Below are positions 17,630 through 26,396 of a stretch of DNA of 64,000 nt, in pieces. The translations under genes were made by a program, and so were the position numbers. Below the pieces are notes generated by a model. It made no database searches and was not told where the DNA came from. It saw only the letters and a list, made by a program, of their open reading frames with translations. Numbering within the stretch: position 1 is the stretch's first letter; each line of letters opens with the position of its first letter. The DNA lies in contig NZ_CP014137.1 of NCBI RefSeq assembly GCF_002291445.1, positions 434,001 to 498,000 on the forward strand, written 5' to 3'. Source of the stretch: Brenneria goodwinii (lineage in GTDB: Bacteria > Pseudomonadota > Gammaproteobacteria > Enterobacterales > Enterobacteriaceae).

Positions 17630-19075
17630 TTATTCCGGCACCCTATTGGGCGGAACGACCGGATAAGCCTGCGCCGATAACAATTTCAGTTTTGCCCTGG
17701 CTTCTTTTTCCAGCAAATATCCCTCAAGGCTCACCATATAGCGGCGAATGTTCTCCACATAGTTATAGGCCTGCTGTCCGCGCGCATAACCGTATGTGGT
17801 CTGCGCGTAGTAACGCTTCTGGCTAAGCATCGGCAGACGTATCTTCACATCAACCCAGCTATCAGGATTGCCGTTCTGTTTTGCGGTCAGTTTACGGGCG
17901 TCCAGCAAATGCGCGTATCCCATATTATAAGCCGCCAGCGCAAACCAGATTTTCTCATCCTCAGGGATGGTATCCGGCATTTTCTGCATCATATGGAACA
18001 TATATTGCGCGCCGCCACGGATACTTTGCTCGGGATCGAGGCGATCGGTAACCGCCAGGCTTTCCGCGGTATTGCGGGTAAGCATCATCAGCCCACGCAC
18101 GCCGGTCGGCGAGGTCGCCAGCGGATTCCAGTGTGACTCCTGGTAGGAAATGGCAGCCAGGAGTTTCCAATCAATATCGGTCGCATGTTTTTCAAATAGC
18201 GGCCGAAAATCGGGTAATATTTCGTCAATGGCGCTGAGAAATGTGGTGGTGTCAACGTAATCAAATTCGCCGACATGACCCAGATATTTTTCTTCCAAAC
18301 GGGCGAGGGTGCCATCTTCAACGACACGACTGAAAAAATCCAGTAACGCCGCCGACAGGCTATCATCGTGCGAACGTTTCATGTACCAGGTGACCGGCTC
18401 TTCATCACTGAGATCGAAGGCGACGGCAAGCTGCGGATGAATCCGCTGCATTAAGCCAACAGTGACCGAGTCCCCCAGCGTATAGTCGAGTTTGCCGTCA
18501 GCGACCTGTTTCAGCAGTTCCTGAGTGGTTAGATCGGAGGCTGACTCCCAATTCAGTTGCGGATACTTATCCGCTTTCAGATCGCGTAATGTGGCGATAT
18601 ACGCCGAGCCTGACGTCACCGCCAGGCGGCCGCTTAATTTTTCCATCGTTTTGGGGCGGGTATTGCCCAGGCGGTATACCAACTGCTGTGAGACGGAATA
18701 GTAGGTTGGCCCGGCGCGAAAGCGTTCAAGACGCTCGTGATTGTAAATCAGTCCGGCAGCCAGTATGTCCGCGTCGTTGTTATCCAGATCGTCAAACAGC
18801 TCGTCAAGATTCTTACGTGACGACACCACCAGCTTGACGCCGAGATAATCGGCGAAACGTTTTGCCAGTTCATAATCAAGACCTACCGGGGAGCCGTTGC
18901 TGGTCGTGTAAGTCAATGGCGAATTGACGGTACTGATACGCAACTCGCCGCGTGCGAGGATCTGTCTGAGCTGAACGTCCTGACTACTGCGCCAGGGGAT
19001 ATTTGGCCATAAGGCCAGCGCCAGCAGTAACGTGATAACCCCAATGAAAAAATAATTTAATTTTAAACGCTTCAA
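17630..19075 (-). CDS. mltF: Membrane-bound lytic transglycosylase F
   Basis: Outer-membrane-associated murein lytic transglycosylase, formerly YfhD (481 aa). A signal or anchor segment (about 8-25) is followed by a periplasmic-binding-protein-like (SBP_bac_3) regulatory domain (about 40-265), then the SLT domain with the catalytic Glu in SYQESHWNP (near residue 313) and the companion motif TGVRGLMMLT. The position between tadA and purL, opposite in strand to both, matches other enterobacteria. The 5' side lies next to a family 2 intergenic repeat and the purL control region. Confidence 0.94.
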   Translation of the reverse strand: MKRLKLNYFFIGVITLLLALALWPNIPWRSSQDVQLRQILARGELRISTVNSPLTYTTSNGSPVGLDYELAKRFADYLGVKLVVSSRKNLDELFDDLDNNDADILAAGLIYNHERLERFRAGPTYYSVSQQLVYRLGNTRPKTMEKLSGRLAVTSGSAYIATLRDLKADKYPQLNWESASDLTTQELLKQVADGKLDYTLGDSVTVGLMQRIHPQLAVAFDLSDEEPVTWYMKRSHDDSLSAALLDFFSRVVEDGTLARLEEKYLGHVGEFDYVDTTTFLSAIDEILPDFRPLFEKHATDIDWKLLAAISYQESHWNPLATSPTGVRGLMMLTRNTAESLAVTDRLDPEQSIRGGAQYMFHMMQKMPDTIPEDEKIWFALAAYNMGYAHLLDARKLTAKQNGNPDSWVDVKIRLPMLSQKRYYAQTTYGYARGQQAYNYVENIRRYMVSLEGYLLEKEARAKLKLLSAQAYPVVPPNRVPE

Positions 19076-19140
19076 ATAATAGTCTCTCGGCGGCTTGCCA
19101 ACTTGTCTTTGTTGCGGCCTTTTTTTATGGTGAGCTATCC

Positions 19141-19206
19141 TTGCCCGTCACCCTTACGGGCCGCCGCAAGCGGCGTTGAAAATCGCTCCCGACGATTTTT
19201 TATACG
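19141..19206. repeat. Family 2 intergenic palindromic repeat, copy 1
   Basis: The core reads GCCGCAAGCGGCGTTGAAAA followed by TCGCTCCCGACGATTTTTT. The reverse complement of 49980-50075 and part of 31970-32015 match it closely. It sits between mltF and the purL promoter. No coding sequence is visible in 19076-19427 other than this element and the control sites. Confidence 0.7.
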
Positions 19207-19313
19207 AAAAGTCCCGGAGTCGGGGCATTTTGCGTAACAAAACCGCAGTGTGCAACTTTTATTGATTTGCTTAATGATCAATCAGTGCCGTAATGTGATG
19301 TTCAACAATAGCA

Positions 19314-19329
19314 ACGCAAACGGTTTCGT
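19314..19329 (+). promoter_or_regulatory. PurR operator of purL
   Basis: ACGCAAACGGTTTCGT matches the 16-bp PurR consensus ACGCAAACGTTTGCGT at 14 of 16 positions. Its right half overlaps the presumed -35 region, so purine-bound PurR would block RNA polymerase. Confidence 0.87.
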
Positions 19330-19352
19330 CCGGAGGAAGGATTCTCTATAAT
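19324..19352 (+). promoter_or_regulatory. purL sigma-70 promoter
   Basis: A perfect -10 TATAAT lies at 19347-19352. A weak -35 (TTTCGT, 19324-19329) lies 17 bp upstream inside the PurR box. The leader to the purL ATG is about 70 nt. Confidence 0.65.
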
Positions 19353-19427
19353 GACGCGCGTTTCCCCCCTGTAGCGCCCAACGACTGCACAACAGTCAGT
19401 GCATCGAAGACGAGAGAACTTTAGATT

Positions 19428-22400
19428 ATGGAAATACTGCGTGGTTCACCTGCTTTGTCGGCTTTTCGTATTAATAAACTGCTTGTCCGGTGCAAAGAGC
19501 ACTTTTTGCCGATTAGCGATATCTATGCCGAATACGTGCATTTTGCCGATGTCAACGCACCACTGAACAACGATGAACTGGCCAAACTGACACGTTTGCT
19601 GAAGTATGGTCCTTCTCTCGCTGAACATGAGCCGCAAGGCCGTTTGCTGTTGGTGACTCCCCGTCCCGGTACGATTTCCCCCTGGTCTTCCAAAGCGACC
19701 GATATCGCGCGTAACTGCGGGTTGAACAAGGTGTTACGCCTGGAACGCGGCCTGGCTTTTTATATTCATGCGCCGACGTTGAGCGATGAACAGTGGCGGC
19801 AACTGGGGGCGTTGCTGCATGACCGCATGATGGAAAGCGTTTTTGACGAAATGCAGCAGGCGGAGCAACTCTTCTCCCATCAGCAGCCGGCGCCGTTAAA
19901 ACGCATCGAGATCTTGTTACGCGGCCGTCAGGCGCTGGAGGAAGCGAATATCCGGTTGGGGCTGGCGTTGGCGGAAGACGAAATCGATTATCTGCTGGCG
20001 GCGTTCAATAAGTTGGGACGTAACCCAACGGATATCGAGCTTTACATGTTCGCGCAGGCGAACTCCGAACACTGCCGTCATAAAATCTTTAACGCCGACT
20101 GGGTGATTGATGGCGTTGAACAGCCGAAGTCGCTGTTTAAGATGATTAAAAACACCTTCGTCCATACGCCGGATCATGTGTTATCGGCCTATAAAGATAA
20201 CGCCGCAGTCATGGAAGGCTCCGCCGTTGGGCGTTTCTATGCCGATACGCAGGGGAACTATGATTATCATCAGGGAGATGCGCATATCCTGATGAAAGTG
20301 GAAACCCACAACCATCCGACCGCGATTTCACCCTGGCCGGGCGCGGCAACCGGCTCCGGCGGCGAGATTCGTGATGAGGGCGCCACCGGCCGTGGTTCTA
20401 AACCCAAGGCGGGCCTGGTCGGCTTCTCCGTTTCCAACCTGCGTATCCCCGGTTTTGAACAGCCGTGGGAAGAAGATTTCGGCAAGCCCGATCGTATCGT
20501 CAGCGCGCTGGACATCATGATTGAAGGCCCATTGGGCGGCGCGGCGTTTAATAATGAATTCGGGCGCCCTGCGCTGACCGGCTATTTCCGGACTTATGAA
20601 GAGCGGGTGGACAGCCACAACGGCGCCGAGCTGCGTGGCTATCACAAACCTATCATGCTGGCGGGCGGTATCGGCAACATCCGCGCCGACCACGTGCAAA
20701 AAGGCGAAATCAGCATCGGCGCCAAATTGATCGTGCTGGGCGGCCCGGCCATGAATATCGGACTGGGGGGCGGGGCGGCGTCGTCAATGGCTTCCGGCCA
20801 GTCTGACGCCGACCTGGATTTTGCCTCCGTTCAGCGTGATAACCCGGAAATGGAGCGCCGTTGTCAGGAAGTGATCGATCGCTGCTGGCAGTTGGGCGAA
20901 CAGAATCCGATTTTGTTTATTCACGACGTGGGCGCAGGCGGCTTGTCCAATGCGATGCCGGAACTGGTTAGTGACGGCGGCCGCGGCGGCCGTTTTGAGC
21001 TGCGCGACATTTTAAATGACGAACCGGGCATGAGCCCGCTGGAAGTCTGGTGCAACGAGTCGCAAGAGCGTTATGTGCTGGCGGTCGCGCCGGAGCAACT
21101 GGCGCTGTTTGATGAAATCTGCCGTCGTGAACGCGCGCCCTACGCGGTGATTGGCGAGGCGACGGAAGAACAGCACCTGACGTTGAACGACCGCCATTTC
21201 AATAATCAGCCAATCGATCTGCCGCTGGATGTTTTGCTGGGTAAAACGCCGAAAATGTTGCGTGACGTTGAACGCAAACAGGTGGAAGGCGCCCCGTTAA
21301 AACGTGATGACATTTATCTGGCTGAAGCCGTCGAGCGCGTGCTGCATTTGCCGGTGGTGGCGGAAAAGACCTTCCTGATTACCATTGGCGACCGTTCGGT
21401 TACCGGTATGGTCGCCCGCGATCAAATGGTCGGCCCATGGCAGGTGCCGGTTGCCGATTGCGCGGTAACGACGGCGAGCCTGGATAGCTACTACGGCGAG
21501 GCGATGTCGATTGGCGAACGCGCGCCCGTGGCGTTGCGTAATTTCGCCGCGTCCGCGCGCTTGGCGGTTGGTGAAGCGTTGACCAACATTGCCGCGACCC
21601 ACATCGGTCCTCTGACTCGCGTTAAGCTCTCGGCAAACTGGATGGCGGCGGCAGGGCATCCTGGGGAAGACGCCGGGCTTTACGATGCGGTGAAAGCGAT
21701 TGGCGAAGAGCTTTGTCCGGCGCTGGGGTTAACGATTCCCGTCGGCAAGGACTCCATGTCGATGAAAACCCGCTGGCAGGAAAACGGGGAAGAACGCGCT
21801 ATTACCTCGCCGATGTCACTGGTGATTTCTGCTTTTGCCCGCGTCGAAGACGTCCGCAATACGGTGACGCCGCAGTTGCGTATCGATCAGGACAACGCCC
21901 TGTTGCTGATCGACCTGGGCGCCGGGCACAAAGCGCTGGGCGCTACGGCACTGGCTCAGGTTTACCGTCAGTTAGGCCAAAAAACCGCGGATGTTCACAA
22001 TGCGCAGCAATTGGCGGGCTTCTTTAATGCGCTGCAACAGCTGGTGGCCGATAAGGCATTGCTGGCGTATCACGACCGTTCGGATGGCGGCCTATTGGTC
22101 ACGCTGGCTGAAATGGCATTCGCCGGGCACTGTGGCGTGAAGGTTGATATTTCCACGCAGGGCGAAGATACGCTGGCGACGCTGTTCAATGAAGAGCTGG
22201 GGGCGGTTATTCAGATTCCGGCCTCGCGCCGGGCGGAAGTGGAAGGCGTACTGGCCCAGCATGGTTTGGCGGACTGTGTCCATTATCTCGGCCGTGCTGA
22301 AGAGGGCGCCCGCTTTATTATTACGCGTGGCGAGGAAGTGATTTACCGCGAAAGCCGCAACACCATGCGTACCTGGTGGGCGGAAACCACCTGGCAGATG

Positions 22401-23312
22401 CAGCGACTGCGCGATAATCCACAGTGCGCCGATCAAGAGCATACCGCCAAGCAGGATGACAACGATCCCGGTCTGAATGTGGTGCTCACCTTTGAGCCGC
22501 AGGAAGATATTGCCGCGCCTTATATCGCCAAACAGGCTCGCCCGAAAGTGGCGGTGTTGCGTGAACAAGGCGTCAACTCTCATATTGAAATGGCGGCGGC
22601 TTTTCATCGAGCCGGTTTTGACGCCGTCGACGTGCATATGAGCGACCTGCTGGCTGGGCGGCGGGATCTGCAAGATTTCCATACGCTGGTTGCCTGCGGC
22701 GGTTTCTCTTATGGCGACGTACTGGGCGCGGGTGAAGGCTGGGCGAAGTCCATTCTCTTCAACTCCCGGGTACGCGATGAGTTTGCGGCGTTCTTCCAGC
22801 GTCCGCAGACGCTGGCGCTGGGGGTATGTAACGGTTGCCAGATGATGTCGAATCTGAGAGAGCTGATTCCAGGAGCCGAACTCTGGCCGCGTTTCGTCAA
22901 GAATAAATCGGAGCGTTTTGAAGCTCGCTTTAGTCTGGTGACGGTCGAGAAGAGCCCATCGTTGTTTATGAATGACATGGCGGGTTCTCGCATGCCCATC
23001 GCGGTTTCACACGGCGAAGGTCTGGTTGAAGTCCGTGATGGCGCTCATCTGGCCGCGCTGGAGCAGCATAATCTGGTGGCGTTGCGCTATGTGAATCACC
23101 ATGGTCAGACGACGGAAAATTATCCGGCTAACCCGAATGGCTCGCCAAACGGCATCACTGCGGTGACCAGCGCCAGCGGCCGGGCGACGGTCATGATGCC
23201 GCACCCTGAGCGCGTATTCCGTACCGTCAGCAACTCCTGGCACCCGGAAGCCTGGGGCGAGGATAGCCCATGGATGCGTATGTTCCGCAACGCGCGTAAG
23301 CAGTTGGGATAA
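19428..23312 (+). CDS. purL: Phosphoribosylformylglycinamidine synthase (large type)
   Basis: Fourth step of purine synthesis: FGAR + glutamine + ATP gives FGAM. The 1,294-residue single-chain form is normal for gammaproteobacteria. The N-terminal PurS-like and linker part is followed by two AIR-synthase-like halves; the motif ETHNHPTAISPWPG is at about 290. A C-terminal class I glutaminase domain (from about 1040) carries the nucleophile Cys in GVCNGCQMM and His/Glu in MMPHPERVFR. The start ATG is preceded by GAGAGAAC. It is monocistronic, with its own PurR-controlled promoter. Confidence 0.98.
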   Translation: MEILRGSPALSAFRINKLLVRCKEHFLPISDIYAEYVHFADVNAPLNNDELAKLTRLLKYGPSLAEHEPQGRLLLVTPRPGTISPWSSKATDIARNCGLNKVLRLERGLAFYIHAPTLSDEQWRQLGALLHDRMMESVFDEMQQAEQLFSHQQPAPLKRIEILLRGRQALEEANIRLGLALAEDEIDYLLAAFNKLGRNPTDIELYMFAQANSEHCRHKIFNADWVIDGVEQPKSLFKMIKNTFVHTPDHVLSAYKDNAAVMEGSAVGRFYADTQGNYDYHQGDAHILMKVETHNHPTAISPWPGAATGSGGEIRDEGATGRGSKPKAGLVGFSVSNLRIPGFEQPWEEDFGKPDRIVSALDIMIEGPLGGAAFNNEFGRPALTGYFRTYEERVDSHNGAELRGYHKPIMLAGGIGNIRADHVQKGEISIGAKLIVLGGPAMNIGLGGGAASSMASGQSDADLDFASVQRDNPEMERRCQEVIDRCWQLGEQNPILFIHDVGAGGLSNAMPELVSDGGRGGRFELRDILNDEPGMSPLEVWCNESQERYVLAVAPEQLALFDEICRRERAPYAVIGEATEEQHLTLNDRHFNNQPIDLPLDVLLGKTPKMLRDVERKQVEGAPLKRDDIYLAEAVERVLHLPVVAEKTFLITIGDRSVTGMVARDQMVGPWQVPVADCAVTTASLDSYYGEAMSIGERAPVALRNFAASARLAVGEALTNIAATHIGPLTRVKLSANWMAAAGHPGEDAGLYDAVKAIGEELCPALGLTIPVGKDSMSMKTRWQENGEERAITSPMSLVISAFARVEDVRNTVTPQLRIDQDNALLLIDLGAGHKALGATALAQVYRQLGQKTADVHNAQQLAGFFNALQQLVADKALLAYHDRSDGGLLVTLAEMAFAGHCGVKVDISTQGEDTLATLFNEELGAVIQIPASRRAEVEGVLAQHGLADCVHYLGRAEEGARFIITRGEEVIYRESRNTMRTWWAETTWQMQRLRDNPQCADQEHTAKQDDNDPGLNVVLTFEPQEDIAAPYIAKQARPKVAVLREQGVNSHIEMAAAFHRAGFDAVDVHMSDLLAGRRDLQDFHTLVACGGFSYGDVLGAGEGWAKSILFNSRVRDEFAAFFQRPQTLALGVCNGCQMMSNLRELIPGAELWPRFVKNKSERFEARFSLVTVEKSPSLFMNDMAGSRMPIAVSHGEGLVEVRDGAHLAALEQHNLVALRYVNHHGQTTENYPANPNGSPNGITAVTSASGRATVMMPHPERVFRTVSNSWHPEAWGEDSPWMRMFRNARKQLG

Positions 23313-23333
23313 TTTCGGCTTGAGTAAAACTGT

Positions 23334-23351
23334 AAGGGGCTTTGGCCCCTT
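23334..23351 (+). terminator. Hairpin after purL
   Basis: A 7-bp perfect stem (AAGGGGC / GCCCCTT) with loop TTTG lies 21 nt after the purL stop. A T run is lacking, so it is a weak intrinsic terminator at best. Confidence 0.5.
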
Positions 23352-23442
23352 AGGTCTGCCGGCAAACCAGCCTTATGGTTGTCACTTTTACTGCTGCATC
23401 GATCCATTATCCCGGCTAATGATTCGTCACCCCTGCTACTCC

Positions 23443-23526
23443 TCGTCATGCCTGTGGTGGTAGGCGGGGATCGCCTACTGAAACCGGCAGCAGGCATGGG
23501 TTGATGCCCGCCTTCTCAGGCATGAC
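23443..23526. repeat. Family 1 intergenic palindromic repeat, copy 1
   Basis: It begins TCGTCATGCC and ends GGCATGACA, with internal GTAGGCGGGGATC and GATGCCCGCC. The second copy at 28177-28261 shares both internal blocks and the inverted ends (CCGTCAT / ATGACGG). Confidence 0.7.
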
Positions 23527-23559
23527 AAATCTTTACAAATAGCCAGGTCTTATCTTCAC

Positions 23560-23577
23560 TGTCGTGTTTTTACGACA
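23560..23577 (+). promoter_or_regulatory. GlrR-binding box 1 upstream of glmY
   Basis: TGTC-N10-GACA, an exact match to the GlrR (YfhA) recognition pattern known from E. coli glmY. It is about 246 bp upstream of the predicted glmY start. Confidence 0.8.
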
Positions 23578-23623
23578 ATCAGCTAGTTAAATGTCTCTAA
23601 TAGGAGACATTTAACTAGCTGAT
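23578..23623 (+). promoter_or_regulatory. GlrR-binding box 2 inside a perfect 20-bp inverted repeat
   Basis: TGTC-N10-GACA lies at 23592-23609. It is embedded in a perfect palindrome: arms 23578-23597 and 23604-23623 (left arm ATCAGCTAGTTAAATGTCTC), loop TAATAG. The symmetry extends well beyond the consensus, so this may be the strongest of the three boxes. No T tract follows, which argues against a terminator. Confidence 0.8.
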
Positions 23624-23654
23624 TTATATGCACTGGCCCCGGCGTTAGGAAAAG

Positions 23655-23672
23655 TGTCTGTTTTTGACGACA
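23655..23672 (+). promoter_or_regulatory. GlrR-binding box 3 upstream of glmY
   Basis: TGTC-N10-GACA, about 135-150 bp upstream of the glmY start. Box starts are 32 and 63 bp apart, close to three and six helical turns, so the three activator sites lie on the same DNA face. AT-rich DNA (23720-23780) between box 3 and the promoter could hold an IHF site, but I see no clear consensus match. Confidence 0.8.
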
Positions 23673-23779
23673 TATAATGGATGTTCACTCTATTGATCGA
23701 ATTTTTAGCGCGGCTGGGTAAGTGAATAATCAATATTAATTTGTTATAAATTAATGATTTATGTTTTATCTATTAGAGT

Positions 23780-23795
23780 TGGCATGAAAGGTGCA
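23780..23795 (+). promoter_or_regulatory. Sigma-54 promoter of glmY
   Basis: TTGGCATGAAAGGTGCAA contains GG (23781-23782) and GC (23793-23794) separated by exactly 10 nt, the invariant -24/-12 spacing (consensus TGGCAC-N5-TTGC). This predicts a start at about 23806, exactly where similarity to GlmY/GlmZ RNA begins. Confidence 0.88.
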
Positions 23796-23805
23796 AGATA
23801 ACTGT

Positions 23806-24018
23806 CGTTGCTCATTCAACTGGTTATGATTGCGCTGCTGATTGGCAGAGACTTTCGCTCATAACACCTGGAATGACGCCAAAAGAAAAGGTGCCTATCG
23901 TCCAGCAGAACGATAACAGTATGCGCAAGCCGACTTTATCAAACATCGGGCGACACGTTGAGTGAGGCACCACCTATTCAGTTCCGCGGTCGGAAGAACC
24001 TCTTTTCCGATCGCGGAA
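23806..24018 (+). ncRNA. glmY: GlmY small regulatory RNA
   Basis: Hfq-independent sRNA that protects GlmZ from RapZ/RNase E processing and so raises GlmS synthesis when glucosamine-6-phosphate is low. Conserved blocks recognised from GlmY/GlmZ are GCTCATTC (23810), TTATG, CTCATAA, TGGAATGACGC (23869), GGTGCCTATCGTCCA (23890) and GACACGTTGAGTGAGGCACC (23951). It sits between purL and glrK as in E. coli. The 3' end is uncertain: a long hairpin (TTCCGCGGTCGGAA / TTCCGATCGCGGAA, about 23982-24018) lacks a T run, and the E. coli RNA is 184 nt, which would end near 23989. Expression should depend on sigma-54 and GlrR. Confidence 0.85.
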
Positions 24019-24173
24019 TGTCAATCTCCAGCCCGTATTTCTCTCCTGTTGATGATCACCTTCGTTTATCCTGTGTCTTTTGGCTTTTGGGCCGTCGCAA
24101 TGCGGCGTATAAAAACGTTCCCGACATTTCTATAATCCTCAGTTGGCATCAGAGCGGAGCGATAGGTAGCGAG

Positions 24174-25610
24174 ATGATTTCCCTGAAACGATGGCGTTTA
24201 TTCCCGCGTTCTTTACGGCAGTTGGTCATTATGGCGTTTTTGCTGGTGCTGTTGCCGTTATTGGTACTGGCTTATCAGGCGTATCAAAGCCTGGATACGC
24301 TCAGCGAACAGGCCGCGGAGATCAACCGGACGACGTCAAGAGATGCCCGGCGAAGTGAGGCCATGACCAGCGTAGCGTTAGCCATGGAACGTAGCTATCG
24401 TCAGTATTGTGTGCTGGATGATCAAACGCTGGCGACGCTCTACCAGAATCAGCGTAATCAGTATTCTCAAATGCTGGACTCGCACGCTTCCGTCCTGCCC
24501 GATCAGCGTTATTATCAAACGCTGCGTCAGTATCTAACCCAGCTTACGGAATTACACTGCCACAATAGCGGTCCTGACCAGGCGGCATCCGCGCTATTGG
24601 AGAATTTCTCCCGCGCAAACGGACAAATGATCCAGATGACTCGCGAAGTGGTGTTTTCTCGTGGGCAACAGTTGCAACAGGCGATTGCTGAGCGCGGTCA
24701 GTTTTTTGGCTGGCAGTCGTTACTGTTGTTTCTGGTGAGTCTGATACTGGTCGTTCTGTTTACCCGTATGATTATCGGCCCGGTCAATGGCGTCGAGCGC
24801 ATGATCAATCGCCTAGGAGAAGGGCGATCGTTGGGAAATACCAGTACCTTTAAAGGACCGCGCGAAATTCGTTCGCTGGCGCAACGCATTATCTGGTTGA
24901 GCGAGCGGCTTTCCTGGCTGGAGTCGCAACGGCATGAGTTTCTCCGACATATTTCCCATGAGTTGAAAACGCCGCTGGCGAGCCTGCGTGAAGGTACGGA
25001 ACTGCTGGCTGATGAGGTGGCGGGGCCGTTGACCGCCGATCAGAAAGAAGTGGTGTCCATTCTGGACAGCAGCAGCCGGCATCTGCTGCAATTGATAGAT
25101 CAGCTACTGGACTATAACCGTAAACTGGCGGATGCGCCGACGGAGTTGGAACGAGTCGACATTGAAGAAATCGTCGATATCGTCGTGTCGTCCCATAGTT
25201 TGCCAGCCCGAACCAAAATGATTCATACCGATATCGAACTGGAGTCTGAATACTGTTGGGCAGAGACGACGCTATTGATGCGGGTCATCGACAATCTCTA
25301 TTCCAATGCGGTGCACTATGGCGAGGAATCCGGTAACATTTGGATCCAGAGTCGTCTGACGGGAAATCGGGTTCAGATCGATGTCGCCAATAGCGGCATA
25401 CCGATTCCCGACGCGGAGCATAGCATGATTTTTGAACCCTTTTACCAGGGGAGCCATCAGCGTAAAGGCGCGGTAAAAGGCAGCGGACTGGGGCTGAGTA
25501 TCGCTCGTGATTGTATCCGTCGCATGCATGGCGAATTAAGCCTGATATCTGTTGATTACGCTGACGTCTGTTTTCGTATTGAATTGCCATTAACTTCCGA
25601 GAATGAATAG
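24174..25610 (+). CDS. glrK: Sensor histidine kinase GlrK (QseE)
   Basis: Inner-membrane kinase that phosphorylates GlrR to control glmY. I choose the ATG at 24174 (MISLKRWRLFPRSLRQL), which aligns with the E. coli N-terminus and gives 478 aa; an in-frame upstream extension to 23958 would run through glmY. Features are helix 1 (about 17-36), a periplasmic sensor domain, helix 2 (about 185-205), HAMP, the H-box FLRHISHELKTPLASLREGT, and ATPase motifs NLYSNAVHYG and GSGLGLSIA. A TATAAT at 24131-24136 may be its -10 region. It is followed by qseG after 3 nt. Confidence 0.95.
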   Translation: MISLKRWRLFPRSLRQLVIMAFLLVLLPLLVLAYQAYQSLDTLSEQAAEINRTTSRDARRSEAMTSVALAMERSYRQYCVLDDQTLATLYQNQRNQYSQMLDSHASVLPDQRYYQTLRQYLTQLTELHCHNSGPDQAASALLENFSRANGQMIQMTREVVFSRGQQLQQAIAERGQFFGWQSLLLFLVSLILVVLFTRMIIGPVNGVERMINRLGEGRSLGNTSTFKGPREIRSLAQRIIWLSERLSWLESQRHEFLRHISHELKTPLASLREGTELLADEVAGPLTADQKEVVSILDSSSRHLLQLIDQLLDYNRKLADAPTELERVDIEEIVDIVVSSHSLPARTKMIHTDIELESEYCWAETTLLMRVIDNLYSNAVHYGEESGNIWIQSRLTGNRVQIDVANSGIPIPDAEHSMIFEPFYQGSHQRKGAVKGSGLGLSIARDCIRRMHGELSLISVDYADVCFRIELPLTSENE

Positions 25611-25613
25611 ATA

Positions 25614-26396
25614 ATGAACGTATGGTTCGCCCGTCTTTGCCCGCTGCATATTCCGTCCGCCATCTTCGATGTGTCTTTCAGCCGCGTGTTAAAGGCCGTG
25701 GCGATGCCATCCCTGCCGTTATTGGCGATAGGGTTATTGACCGCCTGTAGCAATAATGTAGGCGGCCACATATCGCCGCAAGACGTGGAGAACTTAACGC
25801 CGAAAGAGCAGGTGACCGATTATCGGGTGGCGCAGTGTGAACACCTTTGGCAAGTGAGCGATCGGGATGCGATGGACAATGCGCTGTACTGGCTGCGAGC
25901 GATGGATTGCGCCGGCCGGTTGACCCAGAATCAGGCGCGCGAGGAAGCTCAGCTAGTGGCCGGCGGCGATTGGGAGAACGCGTTCAAACAGGGCATTTTG
26001 CTGGATAACGCCGGCATCTCGCAGGCAGAGCGGCGGCAGATGCTGGAAAGAATCAATTTGTTTCGCCTCGACTTTCCCGCCGCATTGCGTCCGTTGATGC
26101 AGACCTGGCGCGACAGGCAGACGCTGTTTCTGGCGTTATCCGATGAACGCTTACGCTATAAGCGGCTGCAGGAGTCGACGGATAAACAGCTGGAGTCACT
26201 GCAAACCGAGCAAAAGCAATTACAATATCAGCTTGAAACCACCAGGCAGAAGCTGGAAAACCTAACGGATATCGAACGTCAGCTTTCGACCCGTAAGCAG
26301 CTATCTGGGGAAATGCCGGATAACGATCCCGATCATCGCAATAATGCGGGCGCGGGGCGTGATAACTCGACGACCAAGGAGCCGAAAAACCAATGA
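25614..26396 (+). CDS. qseG: Outer-membrane lipoprotein QseG
   Basis: Lipoprotein (formerly YfhG) that interacts with the GlrK/QseE sensor. The 260-residue protein has a long leader whose lipobox is LLTAC. The mature part shows the family block YWLRAMDCAGRL and WENAFKQGILL, then a coiled-coil C-terminal half (QLESLQTEQKQLQYQLETT) with the conserved NLTDIERQLSTRK. The leader is longer than in E. coli (lipobox Cys near residue 45); ATGs at 25614 and near 25704 are both usable, the latter giving a more ordinary signal peptide. It overlaps glrR by 4 nt (ATGA), so the operon is glrK-qseG-glrR. Confidence 0.88.
   Translation: MNVWFARLCPLHIPSAIFDVSFSRVLKAVAMPSLPLLAIGLLTACSNNVGGHISPQDVENLTPKEQVTDYRVAQCEHLWQVSDRDAMDNALYWLRAMDCAGRLTQNQAREEAQLVAGGDWENAFKQGILLDNAGISQAERRQMLERINLFRLDFPAALRPLMQTWRDRQTLFLALSDERLRYKRLQESTDKQLESLQTEQKQLQYQLETTRQKLENLTDIERQLSTRKQLSGEMPDNDPDHRNNAGAGRDNSTTKEPKNQ

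Noticed and set aside
23334..23351. Strong intrinsic terminator after purL
   Set aside because: The stem is good but no T tract follows, so it is kept only as a weak call.
23958..24173. 72-codon N-terminal extension of GlrK
   Set aside because: It would begin inside glmY, has no membrane or domain features, and the E. coli protein aligns from the ATG at 24174.
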